DNA of 61,921 nucleotides from Flavobacterium sp. (GTDB taxonomy: Bacteria; Bacteroidota; Bacteroidia; Flavobacteriales; Flavobacteriaceae), in NCBI GenBank assembly GCA_003497625.1, contig DNNO01000028.1, forward strand, positions 1 to 61,921. Direction: 5' to 3'. The first letter of the stretch is position 1; each line of letters opens with the position of its first letter. Of the stretch, positions 1 through 8,613 are shown piece after piece. Both the position numbers and the translations under genes were made by a program. The notes beneath the pieces are model-generated. The model did not search any database. It had not been told where the DNA came from and worked only from the letters and a program-made list of their open reading frames with translations.

Positions 1-49
1 TAAAACTCCCGAATTTAGAGACGTATTATAAATTTAAAACGAAATAATC

Positions 50-277
50 ATGGATCCAAAAGACATTAAAAAAGAATATACAAATGGTGAAGTAACCATA
101 GTATGGCAATCTGGAAAGTGTACCCATTCTGCCAATTGCGTTAAAAATAATCCTGATGTTTTTAAACCAAAAGAACAGCCTTGGATTACTCCTGATAATT
201 CAACAACAGAAAAAATTATTGAAACCGTAAACAAATGTCCGTCAGGAGCATTAACGTATTATTTAAATAAAAAGTAG
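50..277 (+). CDS. (4Fe-4S) mono-cluster protein, Fer4_19/YjdI type
   Basis: 75 residues. Cysteines at 24 and 30 (CTHSANC) and 63 (CPSGAL), with 'PWI' near residue 45, match the divergent single-cluster ferredoxin family found beside small redox enzymes. It probably binds one Fe-S cluster in the cytoplasm and passes electrons to an unknown partner. It is the first gene of a tight three-gene run: one base separates its TAG from the next ATG. The run ends in an FMN reductase, so a shared redox role is inferred. No promoter of the TANNTTTG type is visible in the 49 bases before it, so the operon may begin upstream of the window. Confidence 0.85.
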   Translation: MDPKDIKKEYTNGEVTIVWQSGKCTHSANCVKNNPDVFKPKEQPWITPDNSTTEKIIETVNKCPSGALTYYLNKK

Positions 278-278
278 C

Positions 279-701
279 ATGATGCAGTTTTCAGCTATTG
301 CAAAAGCTTCCTTGGAAAAAGTTTGGGACCATTTAATTTATAAAATTGAACACCCCGAAAACTTTGTTCCAGGAGTAAGTAATATTATCATTTTGGAAAA
401 AAATGATAATTTCTCAATTAGAAAAATGGATGTTTTAATGAATGGAGTAACCGAAACTTTGATTGAAAAAATCAGTTTCACCCCTTATAATGTACGATTT
501 GAATTAGTAGAACATCCTATTTTTATTGGTCATGTAGATAATGATGCTAAATTTATTTCGGAAAACGAAACCGAAATAACCTACACCATCAATTGGATTA
601 ACAAAACAACACAAGAACCTTTCAGTAATCCTGAATTAGTTAAAAATGCGGTTTTAAAAACCATAGAATTTATAACTGCTCACCAAACAAAAACTAAATG
701 A
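279..701 (+). CDS. SRPBCC-fold protein, DUF1857/AtaL-like
   Basis: 140 residues with no signal peptide. The start (FSAIAKASLEKVWDHLIYKI) and the 'ENFVPGV' segment resemble the DUF1857/AtaL-like branch of the START/Bet v1 (SRPBCC) superfamily, which folds around a hydrophobic ligand pocket. The ligand is unknown. Two ATGs are adjacent (279 and 282) and either could be used. Its TGA overlaps the ATG of the FMN reductase by four bases (ATGA), so the two are translationally coupled. The family call rests on sequence character rather than a catalytic motif. Confidence 0.65.
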   Translation: MMQFSAIAKASLEKVWDHLIYKIEHPENFVPGVSNIIILEKNDNFSIRKMDVLMNGVTETLIEKISFTPYNVRFELVEHPIFIGHVDNDAKFISENETEITYTINWINKTTQEPFSNPELVKNAVLKTIEFITAHQTKTK

Positions 702-1225
702 AAAAAATCATCGCTTTCGGAGCTTCATCAAGCAAGAATTCCATCAATAAACAATTGGCAACTTTTGCTGCTAACCAATTTCAAAATGCTTCGGTTGAAA
801 TTTTAGATTTAAACGATTATGAAATGCCCATTTTTTCGGTAGACAAACAAGCCGAAAATGGGATTCATCCACTAGCTCACGATTTTTATGCAAAAATTGG
901 AAGTGCGGATTTAATCGTGATTTCGTTTGCTGAACATAATGGAAATTACTCAACAGCTTTCAAAAACGTTTTAGATTGGACTTCGCGCATTAACGCTAAA
1001 ACCTTTCAAGAAAAACCAATGTTATTATTAGCGACTTCTCCAGGTGCTCGCGGTGGAAGTTCGGTTTTAGAGATTGCTACAAAACGATTTCCATTTCAAG
1101 GCGGAATTGTAAAAGGTAGTTTTTCATTACCAAGTTTCAACGATAATTTTGATGTTGAAAAAGGAATCACGAATGAAGAATTAAAAAATCAATTATTGGA
1201 AATTGTAAATTCAATCGAATTCTAA
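698..1225 (+). CDS. NADPH-dependent FMN reductase family protein
   Basis: 175 residues. The N-terminal strand followed by GASSSKNSINK is the FMN phosphate-binding loop of the flavodoxin-like NADPH:FMN reductase family. PIFSVDKQ and the SFAEHNGNYSTAFKNVLDW segment (about residues 75-95) are the usual second flavin-contacting region. It should reduce flavin or quinone-like substrates with NAD(P)H in the cytoplasm. It overlaps the SRPBCC gene by four bases and follows the mono-cluster Fe-S protein. The true substrate cannot be read from sequence. Confidence 0.85.
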   Translation: MKKIIAFGASSSKNSINKQLATFAANQFQNASVEILDLNDYEMPIFSVDKQAENGIHPLAHDFYAKIGSADLIVISFAEHNGNYSTAFKNVLDWTSRINAKTFQEKPMLLLATSPGARGGSSVLEIATKRFPFQGGIVKGSFSLPSFNDNFDVEKGITNEELKNQLLEIVNSIEF

Positions 1226-1234
1226 TAAAAATGT

Positions 1235-1242
1235 TATTTTTG
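1235..1242 (+). promoter_or_regulatory. Predicted Bacteroidetes -7 element for fabD
   Basis: TATTTTTG matches TANNTTTG. It lies 57 bases before the fabD ATG and just after the FMN reductase stop. No clear TTG at the -33 position. Confidence 0.5.
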
Positions 1243-1299
1243 CTAAAGTTTTGAGTCCTACTTTTAAACTCACAAACCTTAAACTTTTAAACTAAAAAC

Positions 1300-2172
1300 A
1301 TGAAAGCATACGTATTTCCAGGTCAAGGCGCACAATTCTCAGGAATGGGAAAAGATTTATATGAAAACTCAGCTGTTGCAAAAGAATTATTCGAAAAAGC
1401 GAATGAAATTTTAGGTTTTAGAATCACAGATATCATGTTTGAAGGAACAGCTGAAGAATTAAAAGAGACTAAAGTAACCCAACCAGCTGTTTTTTTACAT
1501 TCGGTAATTTTAGCAAAAACATTAGACAACTTTAAACCAGAAATGGTTGCCGGACATTCATTAGGCGAATTTTCTGCTTTAGTTGCCAATGGTGCTTTAT
1601 CGTTTGAAGACGGATTAAAATTAGTTTCACAAAGAGCAATTGCTATGCAAAAAGCCTGCGAAATCACTCCTTCAACAATGGCTGCGGTATTAAACCTAGA
1701 CGACAAAATTGTAGAAGATATTTGCGCTTCTATTGATGGTGTTGTTGTAGCTGCAAATTACAACTGTCCAGGACAATTAGTGATTTCTGGAGAATACAAA
1801 GCGGTGGAATTAGCTTGCGAAAAGATGAAAGAAGCTGGAGCAAAACGTGCGTTGATTTTACCTGTTGGTGGTGCATTTCACTCACCAATGATGGAACCTG
1901 CAAGAGAAGAATTAGCTGCAGCGATTGAAGCAACTACTTTTTCAACTCCAATTTGCCCAGTGTATCAAAATGTTACTGCTAGCGCGGTTTCTGATGCTAA
2001 TGAAATCAAGAAAAACTTAATCATTCAATTAACAGCTCCTGTAAAATGGACGCAATCAGTACAACAAATGATTAAAGATGGTGCAACGAGTTTCACAGAA
2101 GTTGGTCCAGGAAAAGTATTAGTAGGATTAGTAAATAAAATTGATAAAGAAGTCGAAACGATTTCGGCATAA
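1300..2172 (+). CDS. fabD: Malonyl-CoA:ACP transacylase
   Basis: 290 residues, normal length for FabD. It transfers malonate from CoA to acyl carrier protein for fatty acid elongation in the cytoplasm. Visible landmarks are GQGAQ (8-12), the nucleophile elbow GHSLGE with Ser87, and the catalytic histidine His194 in GAFHSP. A TANNTTTG promoter element precedes it. No other fatty acid genes are adjacent. The next gene starts only six bases after the stop, so the membrane protein downstream is probably co-transcribed. Confidence 0.97.
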   Translation: MKAYVFPGQGAQFSGMGKDLYENSAVAKELFEKANEILGFRITDIMFEGTAEELKETKVTQPAVFLHSVILAKTLDNFKPEMVAGHSLGEFSALVANGALSFEDGLKLVSQRAIAMQKACEITPSTMAAVLNLDDKIVEDICASIDGVVVAANYNCPGQLVISGEYKAVELACEKMKEAGAKRALILPVGGAFHSPMMEPAREELAAAIEATTFSTPICPVYQNVTASAVSDANEIKKNLIIQLTAPVKWTQSVQQMIKDGATSFTEVGPGKVLVGLVNKIDKEVETISA

Positions 2173-2178
2173 CCTATT

Positions 2179-3159
2179 TTGAAAGGAGTTAAAGAAGCGT
2201 ATTACAAAGATTTATGGGATGTAATTCATTCCACGTTTTCTGAATTTGGAGAACACAAAATCATGAAAAAAAGTGCTTCATTAGCCTACACAACGGTATT
2301 TTCAATGGCTCCACTACTTATGGTTTTACTATATGTCGTGGGGCTTTTTTGGGGAACTAATGCCATTGAAGGCGAAATTTTTTACCAAATCAAAGATTTT
2401 TTAGGGGAAAAAGCCGCCATTCAGTTACAAGAAATGATTAAAAACATCGCTATTTCTAACAAAAGTGGATTTCCAGCACTCATTGGAATAGTAACTTTAT
2501 TAATAGGAGCAACTTCTGTTTTTGCTGAAATTCAAGATTCTATTAATTCTATTTGGGGAATTCGACTTAAGAAACGTTCTAGTTTTTGGTTATATTTTAA
2601 ATCCAGATTACTCTCTTTTGGAGTAATTGGAAGTTTGGGTTTTATTTTATTGGCTTCTTTAGGGCTATCTGCGATTTTAGATTCGTTGAACCAAAAGTTA
2701 TTTGCCCATTTTTCTGAAGCCGCTGTTTATACTGTTTACATCGGACAAACATTGGTAACATTAACGGTGATAACATTACTTTTTGCAGTAATTTTCAAAA
2801 TATTACCTGATGCCAACATTACTTGGAAGCAAGTTAGAGTGTCTTCAATTACAACCGCTTTACTTTTTATGTTTGGGAAATTTTTAATTTCATTTTACAT
2901 TTCTCAATCGTCATTAGGAACTATTTATGGTGCGGCGGGATCATTAGTAATTATAATGGTTTGGGTGTATTATTCGTCTGTCATTTTATATTTAGGGGCG
3001 CTCTTTGCAAAGTGCTACGCAATTGAATTTGGAAGTTCTATAAAACCATCTAAATATGCCGAAATAATTCATGTGGTAGAATTAAAATTAGAAGCAACTA
3101 CATTACAAGATGCGAAGGAAGAAGTTGAAGAATTTAAGCTAAAAAATGATATCGAGTAA
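2179..3159 (+). CDS. YihY/BrkB family inner-membrane protein
   Basis: 326 residues. The 'HKIMKKSASLAYTTVFSMAP' region and the 'ITWKQVRVSSITTALLFMFGKF' / 'YGAAGSLVIIMVWVYYSSVIL' segments are typical of the YihY/BrkB family, with about six membrane spans and an acidic, probably cytoplasmic C-terminal tail. Older 'ribonuclease BN' labels for this family are not supported; molecular function is unknown. The start is a TTG at 2179: the first ATG in frame lies inside the conserved N-terminal segment, and TTG places the gene six bases after fabD. Confidence 0.85.
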   Translation: MKGVKEAYYKDLWDVIHSTFSEFGEHKIMKKSASLAYTTVFSMAPLLMVLLYVVGLFWGTNAIEGEIFYQIKDFLGEKAAIQLQEMIKNIAISNKSGFPALIGIVTLLIGATSVFAEIQDSINSIWGIRLKKRSSFWLYFKSRLLSFGVIGSLGFILLASLGLSAILDSLNQKLFAHFSEAAVYTVYIGQTLVTLTVITLLFAVIFKILPDANITWKQVRVSSITTALLFMFGKFLISFYISQSSLGTIYGAAGSLVIIMVWVYYSSVILYLGALFAKCYAIEFGSSIKPSKYAEIIHVVELKLEATTLQDAKEEVEEFKLKNDIE

Positions 3160-3233
3160 ACTTGTCAATAAAAAATATTTCTCTTCTGTTTGGCATTAAT
3201 TTTGTAACTTTATTTTCATAAATAAATTCGACC

Positions 3234-3488
3234 ATGAAAAAAATATTTTTAGGAATTGCAATCGCTTCCACTTTACTTTCTTGTAAAGAAGAAACGAAAG
3301 AAAAAGTAAAAGAAGCTTCAGAAGCAGTTGGAGCCGATTTAAAACAAGCCGCAGATTCGGCAAAAGTAAAAGCTAAAAATGCAATTGACTCTTCAAAAGT
3401 AGGTGAAAAAGCAAAAGTTATTATTGCAAAAGGAGCCGAAAAAGTAGAAGAAGGCGCTAAAAAAGTAAAAGAATCTGTTGAAGATTAA
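3234..3488 (+). CDS. Small Lys/Glu/Ala-rich lipoprotein
   Basis: 84 residues. Signal peptide with lipobox LLSC (Cys17), then CKEETKEKVKEASEAVG and further Lys/Glu/Ala repeats predicted to form a long amphipathic helix. The C-K-E-E start after the lipid-bearing Cys resembles the lipoprotein export signal described for surface lipoproteins of Bacteroidetes, so surface exposure is inferred. It resembles in style the two small lipoproteins at 11390 and 11713. Monocistronic: strong terminator immediately downstream. Function unknown. Confidence 0.75.
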   Translation: MKKIFLGIAIASTLLSCKEETKEKVKEASEAVGADLKQAADSAKVKAKNAIDSSKVGEKAKVIIAKGAEKVEEGAKKVKESVED

Positions 3489-3491
3489 TAA

Positions 3492-3524
3492 AAAATCCCA
3501 AGTAAAATAAATACTTGGGATTTT
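3492..3524. terminator. Bidirectional rho-independent terminator
   Basis: 13-bp arms (AAAATCCCAAGTA and its complement) with a 7-base loop, flanked by T runs on both strands. It lies between the small lipoprotein (+) and the surface protein (-), which converge here. Confidence 0.85.
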
Positions 3525-3531
3525 GTTTTTT

Positions 3532-4998
3532 TTACTTCATTTCTATTTCATATTTCTTCTCAACCGATTTTTCCTGATTTAATTTTTTAGGACCAATTGG
3601 AAACCTCACATCTACATGTTTTGATGCAATAGAGCCATCTTTTTCTAATACATCAGCTCTATTAGCAACCATATTCCAAGAAAAAGAAACATTAGATCTT
3701 CCGTTTTGTAATTCTTTTACTTTAAACCCATTCTTTGTTTTTTCAGTAACATAAACGCCTTTACAATCGCCTTCTAATTGAATAAAAACTTTCATTGGGT
3801 GGCTTTCATCAACAAAAATATGATCGCTCATTAATTCATCAATTTTAATATACGCTTCTCCGTTTACTAATTTTCCTGTTCCAAAATCTTCAAATAGAAT
3901 TTCTGGAGTTTCCGTTGCGTGAAGAATTCGATTGTTTCCATTTCTATCTTCAACCATCGTAGATAATGAACCACCTCCCAAAACTTTATACGAAGTATTG
4001 TTATTTCTTGCACCTACAAAAACATAATCTGTAGTTGTAGTGTTGGCATCGAAATATCCTCCATAAGTTACATCACGTCTTGCAGCGCCACCTCCTGTAA
4101 AATAATCAACATCTTTACCTGCAATTCTAGCAAATGGACCATTACTGGTTCCTAAATTATCATCTTGATCGTACTCAAAATAAGCTGAAAAATAATCAAC
4201 TCCATTTCCTTTACCTACTCCTCTAACATGTAAACCCGTGGTTCCTTGACTAGAAACTCCTACCGATTCACCAGGTAATTCTGTAAACGTAGTTCTTCCT
4301 GCAACTCCTAAAACTCCCATCACGGTTGATGTTGCATTCGCTGCCAGAGCGGCACTAATTCCAATTACACCTCTACCTCCATTTGGATCTAAATTTCCAC
4401 CATCGATTACAAATTGCGTATTGGTAGCATTCAAAGCTCTAATAGTTCGTTGCGAATTATTGCTATTTACAAAAAGACCAATTTGTCCTGCGCCTGCATT
4501 AATTGTTGTTAACGTATTAGCACTTGGAGTCGTATTGTTTCCAAAAATAACTTGACCATCGTTTTCAACTGTAACTCTATTGGTATTGTTTGTTCTAATT
4601 TGAAAATTTTGATTATCAGTAGTTCCTAAAAAATTTGTACTTGGATTCGTACCCGCATTTCCTGTTAAAGACCAATCTTGACTTGCTGCTAATGGGCTAG
4701 ATTTCAAAGCAACCCATTCGGTTCCCGACCAGTAATAGAATCCTGGAGAAACAGCCGTTATTCCTGCTCCAGCAGTTGCTGTATTGAAAACAAGCACTCC
4801 CGTTGCAATAGGTGCTGGTCCAACAGGTGCCACAACATTGGTAGCTGTAAGAGCAACTCTAGGAATTAATAGTCCTTTTGAATTACTTTCGATTTGGAAT
4901 TCAACTCCATTCTGAATATTAGTTGTTCCAATTCCAACCTGTGAGAATACATTTAAAGTAAATAAGAAGCTTGTAACTAAAAGTAGTGTCTTTTTCAT
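3532..4998 (-). CDS. Secreted surface protein with 'KGLLIPRV' N-terminal domain
   Basis: 488 residues. Signal peptide (residues 1-19, ending VFSQ), then VGIGTTNIQNGVEFQIES, KGLLIPRVAL and PGFYYWSGTEWVAL. This N-terminal module recurs in many flavobacterial secreted proteins. The middle (about 100-340) is rich in Asn, Thr and Gly and looks like a repetitive fibre or beta structure. The C-terminal 130 residues (FEDFGTGKLVNGEAYIKID onward) form a different, compact-looking domain. No type IX secretion C-terminal signal is evident. Function is unknown; a surface or appendage-like structural role is a guess. Confidence 0.7.
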   Translation of the reverse strand: MKKTLLLVTSFLFTLNVFSQVGIGTTNIQNGVEFQIESNSKGLLIPRVALTATNVVAPVGPAPIATGVLVFNTATAGAGITAVSPGFYYWSGTEWVALKSSPLAASQDWSLTGNAGTNPSTNFLGTTDNQNFQIRTNNTNRVTVENDGQVIFGNNTTPSANTLTTINAGAGQIGLFVNSNNSQRTIRALNATNTQFVIDGGNLDPNGGRGVIGISAALAANATSTVMGVLGVAGRTTFTELPGESVGVSSQGTTGLHVRGVGKGNGVDYFSAYFEYDQDDNLGTSNGPFARIAGKDVDYFTGGGAARRDVTYGGYFDANTTTTDYVFVGARNNNTSYKVLGGGSLSTMVEDRNGNNRILHATETPEILFEDFGTGKLVNGEAYIKIDELMSDHIFVDESHPMKVFIQLEGDCKGVYVTEKTKNGFKVKELQNGRSNVSFSWNMVANRADVLEKDGSIASKHVDVRFPIGPKKLNQEKSVEKKYEIEMK

Positions 4999-5087
4999 AA
5001 TCTGTAAGTTTTAATTACTTGCAGTTACGAAAAGAATAAAAGATTGGTTTTATTATCTGTAAAAAAAAGAAGCTTTTTAACTTTTGT

Positions 5088-6104
5088 TTATTTGTTTCTG
5101 ATTTTTTGTTCCCATTTCCATGCACTTGCTAAAGCTTCCTCTAAAGTAAATTGTGCTTTCCAACCTAAAACAGTATTTGCTTTATCAGTATTTGCATAAG
5201 CTTCTATTACATCGCCTTCTCTTCTACCCACAATTTGATAATTTAATTTTTGATTGGAAACTTTTTCAAAAGCGGTAATAACTTCCAAAACTGAACTTCC
5301 CGTTCCTGTTCCTAAATTAAACGTCTCTACTTTTTCTAAGTTTTGTTTATTCAACAAACGTTGCAAAGCAATTACATGCGCTTTTGCTAAATCTACAACA
5401 TGAATGTAATCGCGAATTGCGGTTCCATCAGTTGTTGGATAATCATTTCCAAAAACAGATAATTTTTCACGAAGTCCAAATGCTGTTTGTGTAATAAATG
5501 GTACTAAATTTTGTGGAACTCCTAATGGTAATTCGCCAATTTCTGCAGAAGGATGTGCTCCAATAGGATTAAAATAGCGCAATAAAATAGAATTGATATT
5601 GGTTACTTTAGCAACATCTGTAATGATTTCTTCACCTATTTGCTTTGTATTTCCGTAAGGCGACATTGCAGTTTGAATAGGTGCATTTTCAGTAATTGGC
5701 ATTTTTTCGGCTTGACCGTAAACCGTACAAGACGAACTGAAAATAAAATGAGCTTCAGGTTTTTTCTGTAATTCTTGAAGTAAATACACTAAAGAATTGA
5801 TGTTGTTTTCGTAATACAACAACGGATTTTCAACACTTTCACCCACCGCTTTTGAAGCAGCAAAATGAATAACTCCTGAAATATCTTGGTGTTTAGAAAA
5901 GAAATTTTGAACAGCCGATTTATCTCGCAAATCAATATTTTCAAACAAAGGTTTTTTTCCTGTAATACGCTCAATTCCGTCCAAAACATCAATAGATGAA
6001 TTAGAAAGATTGTCGATTGCAATTACTTCAAACCCTTCATTTTGTAATTCAACAACTGTGTGAGAACCTATAAATCCTAAACCGCCTGTAACCAGTATTT
6101 TCAT
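5088..6104 (-). CDS. galE: UDP-glucose 4-epimerase
   Basis: 338 residues, standard GalE length. It interconverts UDP-glucose and UDP-galactose for surface glycans. Rossmann motif GGLGFIGSH (7-15), FSSSCTVYG with the catalytic serine near 124, and the short-chain dehydrogenase YxxxK pair Tyr150/Lys154 (SPYGNTKQIGE) are all present, as is RYFNPIGAHPS. It lies 50 bases downstream of the aminotransferase gene on the same strand, separated by a strong hairpin, so it is probably co-transcribed but possibly attenuated or processed. Confidence 0.95.
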   Translation of the reverse strand: MKILVTGGLGFIGSHTVVELQNEGFEVIAIDNLSNSSIDVLDGIERITGKKPLFENIDLRDKSAVQNFFSKHQDISGVIHFAASKAVGESVENPLLYYENNINSLVYLLQELQKKPEAHFIFSSSCTVYGQAEKMPITENAPIQTAMSPYGNTKQIGEEIITDVAKVTNINSILLRYFNPIGAHPSAEIGELPLGVPQNLVPFITQTAFGLREKLSVFGNDYPTTDGTAIRDYIHVVDLAKAHVIALQRLLNKQNLEKVETFNLGTGTGSSVLEVITAFEKVSNQKLNYQIVGRREGDVIEAYANTDKANTVLGWKAQFTLEEALASAWKWEQKIRNK

Positions 6105-6117
6105 TCTTTATTATTAA

Positions 6118-6149
6118 ATTGAGAGACGCGATTTATCGCGTCTCTCAAT
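6118..6149. repeat. REP-like hairpin, GAGACGCGAT type
   Basis: 15-bp perfect arms (left arm containing TTGAGAGACGCGAT) around a 2-base loop, in the 50-base gap between the aminotransferase and galE. It lacks a convincing U-run on the minus strand, so it looks more like an intergenic palindromic repeat or mRNA-stability element than a terminator. Confidence 0.7.
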
Positions 6150-6154
6150 ATGCA

Positions 6155-7282
6155 TTAAACAAATTCTAAAACCGAATCTGTAATAAATTTAATTTGTTCG
6201 TCATCTAATTCCGTGTGCATTGGCAATGCGATTACCTCTTTTACCAATTGATTGGTAACTGGAAAATCAGCTTCGTTATAACGAGCATCTGCATACGCTT
6301 TTTGACTGTGTAATGGAATTGGATAATAAATCGCACATGGAATTCCTTTAGCTTGTAAATGTTCTAATAAGCAATCGCGTTTTCCGTTTAAGATACGAAT
6401 TACATATTGATGAAATACGTGACAATCACAAGATTCACAAATAGTTGGCGCCCAAATATTCGAATTTTGAGCTAAAGCCAAACTGTATTTTCTTGCTGCA
6501 TCTTGGCGTGCTTTGTTATAAGTATCTAAATGAGGTAATTTTGCTTTCAAAACCCCCGCTTGCATACTATCTAAACGTGAATTTACACCTACTACATCAT
6601 GATGATATCTCTCATACATTCCGTGATTTACAATTCCTCTTATTTTGTGTGCTAAAGCATCAACATTGGTAAAAATTGCTCCACCATCTCCATAACACCC
6701 TAAGTTTTTAGACGGGAAAAACGATGTTGCTGCTACATGTCCAATCGTTCCTACTTTCTTTTTAGAACCATCTTTTGAAGTATAATCAGCTCCAATGGCT
6801 TGCGCATTATCTTCGATAACATATAAATTATGTTCGCGAGCAATTTCCATAATCGCATCCATATTAGCAGCGCGACCAAACAAATGTACCGGAACAATTG
6901 CTTTTGTTTTTGGTGTAATGGCTTTACGAATTCCGTCTAACGAAATATTCATATTGTTCATATCAACATCCACTAAAACCGGAGTCAATTGTAATAAAGC
7001 GATTACTTCTACTGTTGCAGCGAATGTAAAATCGGCAGTAATTACTTCGTCACCTGGCTTTAAATCTAATCCCATCATGGCAATTTGCAACGCATCGGTT
7101 CCGTTGGCACATGGAATTACGTGTTTTACTCCCAAATATTTTTCTAAATCCGCCTGAAATTGGTGAACCAAAGGTCCGTTGATGTATGTATTCGTATCTA
7201 AAACCTCTTGAATAGAAGCGTTTACTTCTTCTTTTATTTTTTCGTATTGACTTTTTAAGTCAACCATTTGTAATTTTCTCAT
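6155..7282 (-). CDS. DegT/DnrJ/EryC1/StrS sugar aminotransferase
   Basis: 375 residues. PLP-dependent aminotransferase of the sugar family. CANGTDAL (58-65), GDEVITADFTFAAT, IEDNAQAIGA and the Schiff-base lysine Lys192 in SFFPSKNLGCYGDGG are all visible. Such enzymes aminate nucleotide keto-sugars for lipopolysaccharide or glycoprotein glycans; the exact sugar cannot be read. It is first in a probable two-gene operon with galE, but the other nucleotide-sugar genes of a polysaccharide locus are absent here. Confidence 0.9.
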   Translation of the reverse strand: MRKLQMVDLKSQYEKIKEEVNASIQEVLDTNTYINGPLVHQFQADLEKYLGVKHVIPCANGTDALQIAMMGLDLKPGDEVITADFTFAATVEVIALLQLTPVLVDVDMNNMNISLDGIRKAITPKTKAIVPVHLFGRAANMDAIMEIAREHNLYVIEDNAQAIGADYTSKDGSKKKVGTIGHVAATSFFPSKNLGCYGDGGAIFTNVDALAHKIRGIVNHGMYERYHHDVVGVNSRLDSMQAGVLKAKLPHLDTYNKARQDAARKYSLALAQNSNIWAPTICESCDCHVFHQYVIRILNGKRDCLLEHLQAKGIPCAIYYPIPLHSQKAYADARYNEADFPVTNQLVKEVIALPMHTELDDEQIKFITDSVLEFV

Positions 7283-7304
7283 TTGGAATAAAAATTAAGT
7301 CTAG

Positions 7305-7312
7305 CAAAAATA
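7305..7312 (-). promoter_or_regulatory. Predicted -7 element for the aminotransferase-galE operon
   Basis: Reads TATTTTTG on the minus strand, 22 bases before the ATG at 7282. A TTTG lies 15 bases further upstream, closer than the usual spacing. Confidence 0.45.
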
Positions 7313-7380
7313 AGAAATTCTATAGTACAAATTTTATCTAACTTAAAAAGAAACGTATTTTAGCACCATAAAATTCAATT

Positions 7381-8613
7381 ATGCTATTTCTATACAACAT
7401 AATTACGCTTTTAGCAGCCCAACTTTTGAAGATTGTAGCGCTTTTTAGTCCAAAAATGAAACTTTTTGTTAATGGGCGAAAAACGGTTTTTCAAACGTTA
7501 GCTAATAAAATTCAATCTTCGGATAAAACGATTTGGTTTCACGCGGCTTCTTTAGGCGAATACGAACAAGGTTTACCTGTGATTGAAGCAATAAAACAGC
7601 AATTCCCAACACATAAAATTGTGGTTACGTTTTTTTCGCCTTCGGGTTATGAAGTTAGAAAAAATAATGCAATTGCTGATGTTACAGTTTATTTGCCTTT
7701 AGATACGATTTCGAATGCAAAACAATTTATCAAATTAGTTCATCCCGAAATGGTATTTTTTATTAAATATGAATATTGGCCAAATTATCTGAATGAACTT
7801 AAGAAACAACAAATCAAAACCTATCTAATTTCTGGGATTTTACGAGAAAACCAAGCATTTTTTAAATGGTACGGAGGATTTTACAGAAACGCACTTAAAA
7901 CATTTGATTACTTTTTTGTTCAAAATGAAAGTTCAAAAAAACTTTTGCAAAGCATCGGATTCAACAACGTAAAAGTTTCTGGTGATTCACGATTTGACCG
8001 AGTAGTTTCTATTTTAGAACGTGATAATTCATTGGATTTTATCGAACAATTCAAAGACAATAAAATTACAATTGTTATCGGAAGTTCATGGCCAAAAGAT
8101 GAAACTTTATTAGTGAATTACATCAATCAAAGTTCGGATGATGTGAAATTTATTATTGCGCCACATAATATCAAATCGGAGCAAATTCATGAATTGAAAA
8201 ATTCTATTGCAAAAAAAACGATTTTGTTTTCTGAAAAAGATAATGTTGATCTATCGAATTCTAACGTTTTTATCATCGATACCATCGGAATTTTAACCAA
8301 AATCTATTCGTATGCCGATATTGCTTACGTTGGCGGAGGTTTTGGAAATCCGGGTGTACATAATATTTTGGAACCAGCAACTTTTGGTGTTCCGGTTGTG
8401 ATTGGCCCAAATTACTCGCATTTTGCTGAAGCTACGGCTTTGGTAAATATGGAAGGTTGTATTTCAATTAAGAATCAAACCCAATTGAATGAAGCTTTTG
8501 ATTTATTACTTCACAACGAAGACGAACGATTAGAAAAAGGGCACATTTGCAGTACATTTGTTCAAATGAATAAAGGAGCTACACAAACGATTATGAATCA
8601 TATTTTAGACTAA
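7381..8613 (+). CDS. waaA: 3-deoxy-D-manno-octulosonic acid (KDO) transferase
   Basis: 410 residues. It attaches KDO to lipid A at the cytoplasmic face of the inner membrane. Evidence is the hydrophobic N-terminal anchor (residues 1-25), the WFHAASLGEYEQ motif, KYEYWPNYLNEL, SGILRENQAFFKWYG and the C-terminal AYVGGGFGNPGVHNILEPATFGVPVVIGP signature of glycosyltransferase family 30. Its TAA overlaps the ATG of the next gene by one base (TAATG), indicating coupling with the GNAT gene. Confidence 0.95.
   Translation: MLFLYNIITLLAAQLLKIVALFSPKMKLFVNGRKTVFQTLANKIQSSDKTIWFHAASLGEYEQGLPVIEAIKQQFPTHKIVVTFFSPSGYEVRKNNAIADVTVYLPLDTISNAKQFIKLVHPEMVFFIKYEYWPNYLNELKKQQIKTYLISGILRENQAFFKWYGGFYRNALKTFDYFFVQNESSKKLLQSIGFNNVKVSGDSRFDRVVSILERDNSLDFIEQFKDNKITIVIGSSWPKDETLLVNYINQSSDDVKFIIAPHNIKSEQIHELKNSIAKKTILFSEKDNVDLSNSNVFIIDTIGILTKIYSYADIAYVGGGFGNPGVHNILEPATFGVPVVIGPNYSHFAEATALVNMEGCISIKNQTQLNEAFDLLLHNEDERLEKGHICSTFVQMNKGATQTIMNHILD

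Noticed and set aside
1-49. End of an upstream gene at the window edge
   Set aside because: The window begins with TAA, which could be a stop codon, but no reading frame can be verified from so little sequence.
1323-1706. 127-codon open frame on the minus strand
   Set aside because: It lies wholly inside fabD, whose product has every catalytic residue; the antisense translation has no recognisable domain.
3532-4998. Phage tail fibre
   Set aside because: Has an ordinary signal peptide and sits beside galE with no phage structural genes.
6795-7157. 120-codon open frame on the plus strand
   Set aside because: Antisense to the well-supported sugar aminotransferase.
6155-7282. Full surface polysaccharide locus
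   Set aside because: Only an aminotransferase and galE are present; no glycosyltransferases, flippase or polymerase flank them.
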